From Cylicocyclus nassatus (taxonomy: Eukaryota; Nematoda; Chromadorea; Rhabditida; Strongylidae), in contig CATQJL010000223.1 of the NCBI GenBank assembly GCA_958299035.1, forward strand, positions 3,032,359 to 3,096,358: 64,000 nt of DNA, in the 5' to 3' direction. This document shows positions 46,664 to 56,989 of this stretch, piece by piece. The notes under the pieces were generated by a model. It worked only from the letters and a program-made list of their open reading frames with translations, was not told the DNA's origin and searched no databases. A program made the translations under genes and the position numbers. Numbering within the stretch: position 1 is the stretch's first letter; each line of letters starts with the position of its first letter.

Positions 46664-48801
46664 TATAAGACCCGATTCTAATTTTCGGCAATACACTCGG
46701 TCAGTCATCCGGGTATAAGCAAGGCGTCCTGAAATAAATAGATTCTGTGTGAAACGTAATGAAAGACTTTGAAATTCTCTTTCCTTTGATAGTGATGACA
46801 GATTCTTTACTTTCCCATTTGACCTAATGTTGCTTGCTGCTCAAACTAATTTGGAAAGTATCCAAGTGTTTGCCTAAGCCTAAATGTCAGTTTCCTGTTC
46901 GAGATTAGAAGCAGTACTTTAGCAAATTCTCGATCTATCTTCTGTTCCCAAAAATTCTGGGAAGCATCCCAAAAAATTCTTCGCAGCGCGTGGCTAAGGC
47001 TACGCAACTTCAATCAAAAAGAATTGATCCCCCCCCCCCCTCCTCCGAAAAAAACTTGTGTCACTAATGCACGTATGCTTAATTCAGATGACTCGAAGGA
47101 GAGCACCATAATGAGGACATTTGTCAAGTTCCAGCTGAATAAAAACAACTATTGTACCTGTTGCTGATGTTTGCTTGTTCTTTCGAAAAATTGGCTCGGT
47201 TTCACTTGGCTATGGTCAAAAGCCTCACCATTTTGAGAACAAAATTCTTACTTTCCCAAAATCAAAAAAAAAAGAGTCGGCTGACCCATAATATACTAAT
47301 ACTCGCAATTTTCGAGATCGACGTAATCAATATTCTTAATCAAAAGAGGAGATTAGTAAAACAAATGAGCTTAAAAGCGAAAAGTCGAATAAGCGAAGCG
47401 ATTATAAATGTAATTGTCGGGCGGTCAGCGAGAATTAAGGGCTTCTCGATAAATATATCTTAAACAACCTACATTCAGACATTTCATGTGAATAATTGAA
47501 TATTTTTACTTTGATTCAAAAAATTTAAGAGAACATCACAACACTTCGTTAGTTGGACGAAATCACGAAGGTTGAATGATCGAGTAATCCAAACTAACTA
47601 CAGAAACTACAGAAAAAAATAATTTTTCGCACTCAATCGATTAATATGTTTAAAACTTTCATTCCTCCCGAATCTTGCACTGAAGAGTTTTCTCAGGTCG
47701 TTCCGAGATAGCTTTCTTCCAACGAAGACCGCATCCCTCACAAAAAATGTTTTTACTCCGATAGCATCCTAGGTATTTGTCTTTGTGAAAATGGTTACGT
47801 TTCCATTGTAAAGCAACAAGCGAGCTCCAATTAGTCATCAAAGTTTGCGACCCATGTTTTTGCCAACGTCCATTTTCCTACTTTTTAGACCGGCTTCCAC
47901 GCAAAATTAGTGAAATGGGGCAACACCGAAAGGACCGGAATCTTGCAGGATTTTTTTCTTCAGATTTGAACGATGGCAAAATCTTTTTTTTTTTAATTAC
48001 AGACATATGTAGTGAATGAGTCGTAAGTGACTGCACTCCAGCCCTCAAACTCTCTGGTTTTGAGGCGCTAAACTCTAGTTAGGTATGCATATTGTTAACG
48101 GAAACGTTGTTTCTGATGTTTCATACGCATTTATAGATAAACTTGTGCTGAAAAACCAATGATTTTTGGCTAGAAAATCTAGAAAAAGCCAATATTCTGT
48201 AGGTTTGCTCTATGCGGGTTACTTAATCGGTGAAAGTTTGTAAAAAAATTCTTTTGTTAAGTTTAGCATATGTCAGTTTTCTGTTCGGAGATTAAGAGAC
48301 TTCTGAATACAAAGTAGAGAAAGAGTGAGCAAAGCTGCATCGAATTTGGCCAAAGTTTTCTATAAGTCTCTATTCTGATCGCTATGGCGCTCAGTCAAAA
48401 AATGCGAAATTATTTTGCGAACGACCTATATACGATTGCTATAGTTCAGCCCAAGGCATAGTCTACAGAGATGATTAAAGGGCAGTATTGTGGTAAGACA
48501 ATATGACATTTGAATCCTGGTTTTCTCAAAACTTTCCATTGGAAAGAAATACCTCTTATTTTGTAATAGAGAGTTCCAGAGAATGCAGGATACACCGTCA
48601 TGGAACGATGTCAATAAAAGGCAATGGAAGCCATCATCTCAATCGTAAAATTACTGGTAGAGTTTGTGAGAAAAAATGGTAATGCGGCTGCGCAAAAGGA
48701 AAAAAGTATCTTGTGTACGTGTAGTACAGATGCATTAACAAAATGGCTTTATTGCACTCCACTTTTGTCGAAGCGCGCATCAGAGACTCCAAAAATTGCA
48801 G

Positions 48802-48975
48802 GCAGTTGTAGACATCGCTGGTCTCGATGACAATGTCACATTAGGCAAAAGTCAGCTAAAGAAATGTATCGGGACACTGGTGACTCCTTCGGAGAAACGA
48901 GTAAAATGTGATCATATTAAATTGATTGTTGAAAAAGATAGTTTGCCGGTAGTGGACGAGCAAATTACCATTTAG
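48802..48975 (+). other. Exon-like open frame, unassigned
   Basis: Preceded by a good acceptor (AAAATTGCAG) and ending in TAG, this 58-codon frame (AVVDIAGLDDNVTLGKSQLK... PVVDEQITI) looks protein-like in composition. I could not find clear upstream exons, nor do I recognise the family. It may be a terminal exon of a small gene, a degraded gene, or chance. Confidence 0.3.
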
Positions 48976-49426
48976 AGTGGCGTTTTTGTGGTTTGACTAC
49001 TACGAAGTTTCTATAAAAGGCAGAAGCTTTAGTATGCCCTGTGTTTCTGATCCGGTCATCGCAGATACATGGGTAAGTTCATTCAGAATCAACATACAAT
49101 ATTACGTAAGAAATTCTTAAACCAATCAAAGCGTCATTTGTCGTCTTCCATAGATGGCAACTTTCCCATCAACGCAGTCCGGAGATCTTTGGTTGAATTT
49201 TGATTTAAGATCGAGTTTATCCCATACTTTCTTGTGCATTTTTTACAAAAGTCTTCTCAGGTACAGAAATCAAGATTTTACGTTGACAGAACATTGGGTT
49301 TTGCGTAAATTCGATTCTAAATGTTGTTGAAAGCGAACACAACCAAAAATGACTAAATCCCAAAATCCTCAAAAATCGAATTTTCATGCTTAAGCTGTAA
49401 ACAAGTCCCAGTGAATCAAGAAATCA

Positions 49427-49437
49427 AATTTTTAGAA
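49427..49437 (+). promoter_or_regulatory. Probable trans-splice acceptor of the collagen gene
   Basis: AAATTTTTAG immediately precedes the A of the start codon with a single intervening base, a classic placement for spliced-leader addition in nematodes. Inferred from position and sequence only. Confidence 0.6.
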
Positions 49438-51043
49438 TGAGTTCTGCAACAAAAATAGCATCTGCCATTGCCGGCGCAACCGCCGTGACGACAGCTGTTT
49501 GTGTGATCGGTATATTCTACCTCTTCAATGATGTCAGTATTTACTATAACAACGCGATTGATGACCTCTTGAACATCAAGGTAACCTAACTACTTTTTCC
49601 CAAAAGAAATTTGACTTTGTATTTCTCTAGGATCTGGCAAATGTCGCTTGGTACGAAATGCGGCCGCAGGGAGACAAGCGAGCGGCTGTCTTCCGTAGTC
49701 GCCGGCAAGCACCAGATTTTCAATACCCACCACACTGTGCCTGCGCAGCCTTCCCGACTGCGTGTCCTCAAGGGCCACCAGGGCCTCCAGGAGAACCAGG
49801 GCCAGATGGAGAACCGGGGCCGGATGGCATACCGGGAAAGCCAGGTCACGACGGCATTTCGGTGGGTGCTGGAAACGAAACCGTTGGTTGCATCAAATGT
49901 CCGCCTGGGCCGGAAGGACCTCCAGGTCCAGATGGACCGCCAGGACCGCCTGGACCAGATGGACCACCAGGACCTACGATAGGTGAGGGCGGTGAAGGAC
50001 CACCAGGACCTCCTGGTCCGCCGGGAGATCCTGGACCGCCTGGCGAACCGGGACCAGAAGGACCGCCAGGAGAACCGGGTATATCAGGAGAAAAAACTGT
50101 CGGAGTGCCAGGTCCTCCAGGACCGGAAGGACCGGTGGGACCGCCTGGACCGCCAGGTCCGGATAGCGAAGCAGTTGGACCACCAATTCCTGGCCCACCC
50201 GGACCTCCAGGACCACCAGGAAAACCTGGACCTGCAGGTATTGACGGAATACCTGGCGTCGCAGGTCCTCCCGGAAGACCCGGTGGTGATGCTCAGTACT
50301 GCCCTTGCCCGCCTCGTCCAATGTTTACGAGGTTAGGCGAACTCAAAGAGCAAGCTCCGACAGCGGTTGCCGCAGGTGGTGTTGAGACGCCAGCCCCTGC
50401 TGCAACGGGAGAGGCTGTCGTAGCGGAAAATGTAACAGCACCTTCTGCCGAAGGTGCTGCTGAAGGAGCACGAGGAACTGCGACTATTACAGCTACGACC
50501 GAAGTTGGTGCTACCAATGTGACAGGGGAAGTTCCGGCAGGAGGTGGTGAAGTTGGTGCCGAAGGCGAATTAGGTACGAGTGAAGCCCCAGTAACAGAAG
50601 CAGGTGTCACAGAAGCTGGTGCCACAGAAGCTGCTGCCGAAGGCGAATTAGGTATGAGTGAAGCCCCTGTAACAGAACCAGGTGTCACAGAAGCAGCTGG
50701 TGCCGAAGGCGAAACCGGTGCCACAGAAGCAGTTGCCACCGCAACTGGTGCGGCTGAAGAGGAAGCCGGTGTCACTGAGATTGGGGCAGGTGCTGCTGAA
50801 GAAGCGGGCGTTAGTGTAGGAGCAAATGTGAGTGTGGAAGCAAAAGCTAACGGAGGTGCTGCTATTTCTGCAGGAGGAGAAGCTGGTGTAGGTGGAGAAG
50901 AGCTTCTCACGACGACGTTAGGACCGGAGGAATCTACCACTGAAGGCAACATCGTTGCAACCGAAGCGAGCGCCGGAGAAGAAGGCGGTTACGCAGCAGA
51001 AGCTCGCAAAAGGAAGAAGCACAAACACAAGCACAAGTATTAA
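49437..51043 (+). CDS. Cuticle collagen with long acidic Ala/Glu/Thr-rich tail
   Basis: Secreted structural collagen of the nematode cuticle, made by hypodermis. Two exons (49437-49580, 49631-51043) give 518 residues. Residues about 10-31 form the signal-anchor helix of the cuticle-collagen N-terminal domain, then the VAWYEMR segment and FRSRR, the furin/BLI-4-type cleavage site (homology box A). Gly-X-Y blocks from about residue 90 to 265 are interrupted by cysteine pairs (CPQG, CIKCPP, YCPCPP) used for inter-chain disulfides. Unlike typical cuticle collagens, a further ~240 non-collagenous residues follow, rich in A, E, G, T with repeats such as [18 protein letters not shown], and ending in a basic [12 protein letters not shown]. 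The ATG follows a TTTTTAG acceptor by one base, probably a spliced-leader site. Confidence 0.93.
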
Positions 51044-51895
51044 GTCGTAAATATGTTTGTAAAATTTGACTTTTGGATGTGTTTTGCAAGTTTCATAAAT
51101 TTTTTAGAGCCTCATCACTGTCAAATAAATATGGAACTTTATGTTGGATACGACATAATGTATAAGAAGAAGGAAATAAAGGTCGGATTGTACTGACGAG
51201 TTATCACTTTTAACATGTGTCTCAATATAAAAATTGGAGAATTCCACTGATCTGAGAAGCAAATGATTACTTCTGTCGGAACCTCAAATCTCGAAGGAGT
51301 GATTGGTTCAATCACCTCCGATAATTGCACCAAAGTGCAGGCTCAGAACCACTAGCGATCGTTCCATGTAACATGCAGCAATACGAAAAAAAAACTCAAG
51401 GTTTGAAGTTGATGCCCATATTTTTGTGCTGAAAAACATTGCTGAGTATACATTCCAATAATTGCATCACTCTGTCACTGAACAAGGTTACTTAAATTTA
51501 TTTTCCTTCACAAAGCAGCACATACAAAACATATTGAGCACATGGAAACAACGTAATAAACTTCGAAGGCGATGGCGAACCACCAGCTCTGAAAGGCTAT
51601 AGTACGTATTCACGAACGATGAAAAAGCGACCGACAATGTAAATCACAATGTTTAGGTGTTAGATTGTGTGCATCTAGTATATCAATGGCTCATAGTAGC
51701 GGAGAGAGAGATCAAAAAAATGTCAATATTACCGTAAGTTTAGTATCAAACTGTTGTACTAATGAAAGCGGATATAAAACATTTAGCACAAGGACACAAG
51801 TCTAAACATCTCTGCTCAGACATTAAAGATGTGGAATAATGCTACTGAAGAGCAGCCATTTGAAAGAAACTCTGTTCGTTCTTCAGATATGCAAC
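51044..51895. other. Convergent 3' spacer, collagen to F-box gene
   Basis: Contains an AATAAA-like CAAATAAATATGG at about 51120 after the collagen stop. No gene or repeat recognised. Confidence 0.5.
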
Positions 51896-54800
51896 CTACT
51901 GCAGTGGCGGAAAGTCAGTTGGGCTGAAAGACAAAGGCGGTGCTGCTGCGCGAGGCGACGGTTGCTTCTGTGGGTTGGAACGACGTTTGTTGCGAGGACC
52001 ACGAGTATAATGAAAACGCGGCTGCTGGGGTATCTCAACCGGTGGTCTAGGAGCTCCAGCACTGCCGGCCGTTAGTATAGATAAGGGATCAGTGAGTGGG
52101 ATATTCGATGAAACATAAGATGGGTTTGCTGCCAACCACGTCATCCAAGATTCTAGTGCTGTAACGTATACTGCTGACAAACGAGGAACGCAATAAACTG
52201 CAAAAGAAAAAACTTACAAATATCTGGTGGAATGATCTGGGCCAACTCGGGAGTGGAAAACGCTGTGGAATGTCTGGAATATGCTTTGAGATCCGCAATT
52301 TTAGAATAACCTGCAGAGCAGCTTACAAATCTTGAAGGATCATTTGCTGAGCTTGTAGCGGACTGCATGCATTGAAACAGTTGGATAATTCTGGCACACA
52401 ATTCGACAGCGGACTGGCAGTCAAAGCATGAGGGCTAAATTACAATTAGGATATTGTCTTAAACAAATCTGCCACTACCTGTGAGAATTCGGCTGCTGCA
52501 CTCCGAACATTGGAAGAGGAGGCGTGGTGCACATCTGCGGTATATTTGGTGGTGTTCTAGGGGACTTGCCTTTGCAACGCTGTGGTTGCTGATGTGTTGG
52601 CGAGAATGAGTTCTCTTTCTAGATATAGCGAGCTCAGTTTTTTTAAGCAAAAACTGAGAGTCCAGAAAGTAGAAAAATTACTTGATCATCAGAATCTCCT
52701 CCATCCTGTGACGCAATTCTTAGAGAGTACAAGAGACGATAACGATTGCCACGACGAAGTCGAGGGAGCAGTAGACCATGCGGAAGTTGCGACGAATCTT
52801 CGTCAGACAGAACACTTCCAGGTAGCACCTCATTTCTACAGAAAAAAAAGAAGAATAAAATAAAGGAGAAAAGCTCAGATAGGGAACGGCCATAGGTTGT
52901 CGGTGTTGTCGATGTTGTCGGTGTTGTCGATGTTGTCGGTGTTGTCGGTGTTGTCGGTGTTGTCGGTGTTGTCGATGTTGTCGGTGTTGTCGGTGTTGTC
53001 GGGGTTGTCGGTGTTGTCGATGTTGTCGGTGTTGTCGGGGTTGTCGGGGTTGCCGAGGCTGCCGGTCGTTGTAGGACCTCATGATAGCCTCCACGTTTCG
53101 CGCGCTCTCTAAACTGTCTCTGACCCCGACAATCCCGATAACTCCGACAACACCGACAACACTGACAATACTGACAACACCGACAACACTGACAACACCG
53201 ACAACACCGACAACACTGACAACACCGACAACATCGACAACCTATGGCCGTTCCCATAAATTACAACTTACATTGGTACCGTACTTCTGTGCAAATGGAC
53301 CACGTTGAATGCAGGAGGAACAAACTCACACGCTGGTGGTGGTTTTGTCACCAAACCCCATGGCAGATGCTTGTTAGTAAGTATGGTCAGCGATGGACGC
53401 CCGGAGATAAGCCACTCCACAACCTGAATAGTTAATCATGCAGTAATCTGCTATGCAGCTGGCGAAGAATCGCCCAACAATTTCATTCGCGATATTCAGA
53501 TCCATTACGACGTCATTGTTGCTGAGATCCAGTAAGCGCAATCTGGGTGAAACACGGCAAATTTCTCGCAAGGTCTCGGCTGCGACGTTTGTGCCTTCTG
53601 CGAGCAATACCTTGAAAAGCCGGCTTGGTTATAGCAATTACAAACAGCATCAGGTAAAAGTAGGCTTACCCTAGCTAGGCGACCTTCCTCAGCGATTTTC
53701 AGGAGACCAGAGGATATCTCTCTCTTGGTAATCCCATCCAGATTCAAACTGTCCAATTTAGGCATTCTTGATAGCCGCTGGAGGCCAACTCTGTAAAGAA
53801 AATGGATCTGAGCAGTTACAAGTTCAGCAACTCAGACTTACGAACTAAAGTTGAAGCAAAACGCAAGCGAAAGGCTAGTGATGCTGCGTGCGGCTGCGTT
53901 CGTGGATACATCACTCAACTCCTGCATGTAAAGACAAAATGCACAAACAATAAAGGGGTGACAGCAACAAGGAAAATCGATTTGTCTTGACTTACGGAGA
54001 GAAAACGATCGGTAACCGCTGCCAAACCTTCAAGACAAAGGTTTTGTAGCCGAGGTAGACGAGCCAAATGCGCTAAGCCAGATGCCGAAAGGTCTAAACA
54101 GGAGATACCTCATGCCCAAAGGAGTAATCAAAAGAAGCTGAAACTTACCCAAGTCGGTCTCCGGATTCGCAATAATCGAAAGATCTCGAAGATTTTTCAA
54201 ATTGCTCACCAAACCTGTGATTATAGAGTCCTTCAATATTTTCAACTCGGAGATGTAAAGCACCTGAATATAAACAAAATAGACATATGTAAGCATGAGA
54301 AAAGCAAGAGATTCACCTTTAATTTCTTGAGGCGAGTAAATATCGATCTGATTGACGGCTCGGACAATCGCAAGCACATCTCCAACTCCAAACGTTGCAG
54401 ACCAACTGGAGCGACCTATAACATGCAAAACACATCATTTGAGTCAATCTGTGTAACATAAAGCCTTTATGTAATTTCATCTGATAAAGGATTGACAAAG
54501 ACAACTTGAAATAAAATGAAACATCCAATCTAACCTGGAAGCAGTGCCCGCTCAAGTATTGGGCGTCGATACAGAGAACTTGAAGCTGAGGACATTCTCG
54601 AAATATCTAAAGTTGATAATGAAGACTGAAGAATAGGTTAAAAAGAAAATCAGAAAAACTGAGAAAGTCTCACAGTAAGCAGATCAGTGTCTCTTAGTCG
54701 ATGGCGTTTACATACAAGTATATCAAGCTCCCTAAGATTGCTGCACATTTTCACAGCAGTTATCACAGATTGGCGCCAATTCCATTGTGTGCAAGCCTGA

Positions 54801-55330
54801 ACCATAAAAGAACTAGGGAAATTTGTCTGTAGGCAAAAAAAAATTGCAAATATGACTTGCCTCGTCTTCAACTGAACGGAATAAATCAAAATTGATGGCG
54901 GTTATCTTATGACCGTGAATGCTCAAGAAGTACTTGATTCTAGTATCGCTGAGCTCGTCTAACTGCGTTTTGTAGAAAGCAACCGACGTTATTGAACGGT
55001 AAACACTATCTCGCAAGGCTCGACATACTGGAGCGACCAGGAGGGTACGAACTAAAATTCTGAATCAATACAAAGCCAATCAAAGATTATTTACCTTTCA
55101 GTGGTATGAACGATACTATGTTATCTAGAACATTACTAGGCAGATTGAGTAGAGGTGAATCTTGTCTCTGAAGAGAAAAAATGATATTGGCACGAAAGAA
55201 ATGCAAAAAAAAGAGAACTCACCCTATCGTCTTCATGAATAGCTTGAAAAGGTGAAAAACATGGGGCTGTTAGTGTATCCATATTATCAAGAATTGATGA
55301 AAGAAATCCAGACGATGGAATTGAGTTCAT
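51896..55330 (-). CDS. F-box / leucine-rich-repeat protein with proline-rich C-terminus
   Basis: Probable substrate receptor of an SCF-type ubiquitin ligase. Minus-strand exons: 55330-55223, 55167-55095, 55051-54861, 54826-54674, 54606-54535, 54415-54317, 54263-54149, 54093-53996, 53921-53842, 53790-53670, 53610-53479, 53423-53272, 52835-52682, about 52618-52479, about 52434-52213, 52197-51896. Residues about 40-75 form the F-box (LLNLPSNVLDNIVSFIPLK, APVCRALRDSVYRSI). About 10 degenerate leucine-rich repeats follow (LQRLELEMCLRLSEPSIRSI, LPRLQNLCLEGLAAVTDRFL, LRLLDLSNNDVV). The C-terminal third is low-complexity Pro/Gln/Arg-rich and ends SFSPTDFPPLQ. Exon 3 uses a GC donor. The exon 12-13 intron contains the foldback at 52882-53255. 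The junction near 52434-52479 does not join cleanly in my reading and is the least certain part. The specific target is unknown. Confidence 0.75.
52882..53255. mobile_element. Foldback element with inverted TGTTGTCGG minisatellite arms
   Basis: Ends GGGAACGGCCATAGGTTGTC and GACAACCTATGGCCGTTCCC are perfect inverted repeats, flanked by ATA (52879-52881, 53256-53258). The left arm (about 52898-53055) is a tandem array of GGTGTTGTC/GATGTTGTC units. The right arm (about 53127-53241) has the same unit inverted. Same plan and 3-bp duplication as the element at 8868-9104 but with a different satellite unit. It lies in an intron of the F-box gene. The array creates long spurious open frames in several frames. 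Confidence 0.8.
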
Positions 55331-56989
55331 CGTGCCAGACAAGACCCGCAATACAAAGCCGCACAGCGGCTTTTTGGTTAAAAGCTGAAACAGAAGATGA
55401 AATTAAGGACAAAAAGCTCTGAAATACCATTACAGCGAAGAAGACCTAAAAGTTGGCGGATGGAAGCTTATGGGAAGAAGGTTGCGCAGACTTTAAATCA
55501 TGATCAAACCGGAAGGTCATCAAATTTCACCTTCAAAAGCTACCCCTAATTCTTACTATCTTTATTACAAATAACTTCTAACCCTTTTTAGCATTTTTTC
55601 TGATGGGAGAACCATAGCGATTTTGTTTGAAGAATGAAGAAGCGGTATGTTTTACTAGTGTAAACCACTTCTTTTTGGACGATGTTGCTAAAGAGCAACA
55701 AGCTGCTGTTTGTTTGTGTCATGTTGTACGGCATATTTTTAGCTAATCTAGTTTTGGCTCAGCTTTGTGCACTGACGAAATCAATGAGTCTAGCCACATT
55801 CGCAATTCTGACTTGTAAACGATGGAGAGAATGATTACTTACAAGGGGAGGACCCGAAGTCGAAAACTTTCCAACTGAAATATATACCATTCCGAAAGCA
55901 TCAAACACTGATGCCAAAACTGTCTCTTCTATCTGCCAAGCGCCACTATACGCTGAGTTATGCGTTTTTTGGCTTGAAAAATTGAGCGCAATGGTGCAAA
56001 TCCGTCCAAGTTTCGCAATGCCCCAGCCTTGAATATCAGAGCACTCTATGCATAAAAACCTTTTGTATAATCTACTCGTTCTCAAAACTTCTTTACTGGA
56101 TGGCTGTAAAGATCGAAACCACTGGTTTTACCTAGATTTTGCCACCACTTTTCGTTCCGAGTGACACTCATAACTCAGCGCCTAGAGGCACATGGCAAAA
56201 ACAAAGACAGTTTTGGAATCAGCGTCTTATGTTCTTCAGATTGTGTATACTTATTTGGAAAGCAGACTTTGACTTTGGGCATCCCCTATATTTCCATTCG
56301 TAAATATTTTTGTTATAAAAATCAAACCCCATGACAACTTATTCGAGCTGGTACTCTCAGGTTTCGATGCCACAAAATGCGCTGACTTGATCACCTAGGT
56401 TGAAGACCTAGAAGTCAAAGCAAGTCCGAGCTGAACAACAACTTGTATTGTGAAGTCACCACTAAGCTCAACAAGCTGTGCAAGTGGCCCCGAACAAAGT
56501 TATAAGCTGGCAACATGAATCCCTTCTAGCAAAGATAAAAAGCAACGAACTTGGAAACGGTCAACACTGCTAGAGGTGACAATGATTTCATCAGCGCACA
56601 GAGATGAACCAACCCAACCGACAGATGTTTGCGACAATGAATATCGAATTTCCCATTTGATTTCCATCGAAAAACCGCCTTCATTCAAGTACGCAATGGC
56701 AGACTTCGCGTCTGCCGGCGCTCGAATTTGAAAAATTGAACTACTTTAACTGAAGGAATTTTTCATTTCAAATGTTTTTGGTTTTGTACTTGTGGGAAGG
56801 AATTCATTGATAGTTTCAATGAGATTATTCTTTTGTCAAATATGCAAGCTAATGAACTCGTGCAAATTTGTTTTTAGAATTTTTGAGTGGATATGGTAGT
56901 TTTTCCATGTTTTCGCACTTTCTGCAACTGTGCAACGCATAGGAACTATTATTACAGCTTGAGTGAATGTGAACTATTATTGCAGCTCA
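55331..56989. other. Divergent spacer between F-box gene and mat-3
   Basis: Upstream of both flanking genes, so it should hold two promoters. Scattered short frames have no recognisable similarity or splice context. Nothing else identified. Confidence 0.45.

Larger units (their letters stand above)
44930..49436. other. Repeat-rich region without a confirmed gene
   Basis: Contains the upstream region of copy C, a Helitron-like element, a large palindrome, G/C homopolymers (45351-45364, 45579-45589, 47029-47040) and two exon-like frames I could not place in genes: minus 47841-47662 (ends CEGCGLRWKKAISERPEK...) and plus 48802-48975. Confidence 0.45.

Noticed and set aside
50293..50952. Long open frame (219 codons) antisense to the collagen gene
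   Set aside because: It is the mirror of the Ala/Glu/Gly/Thr-rich collagen tail (GC-biased codons read as Pro/Ala/Ser/Val on the other strand) with no independent splice or start context.
52259..52274. 16-nt GT-AG sequence (GTAAGCTGCTCTGCAG on minus strand) as another ultra-short intron
   Set aside because: The surrounding frame is open straight through it, and removing it would shift the frame into a stop.
52643..53257. 204-codon frame rich in CCRCC or TTPTTPTT repeats
   Set aside because: Entirely produced by translating the inverted minisatellite of the foldback element; equally long frames appear on both strands.
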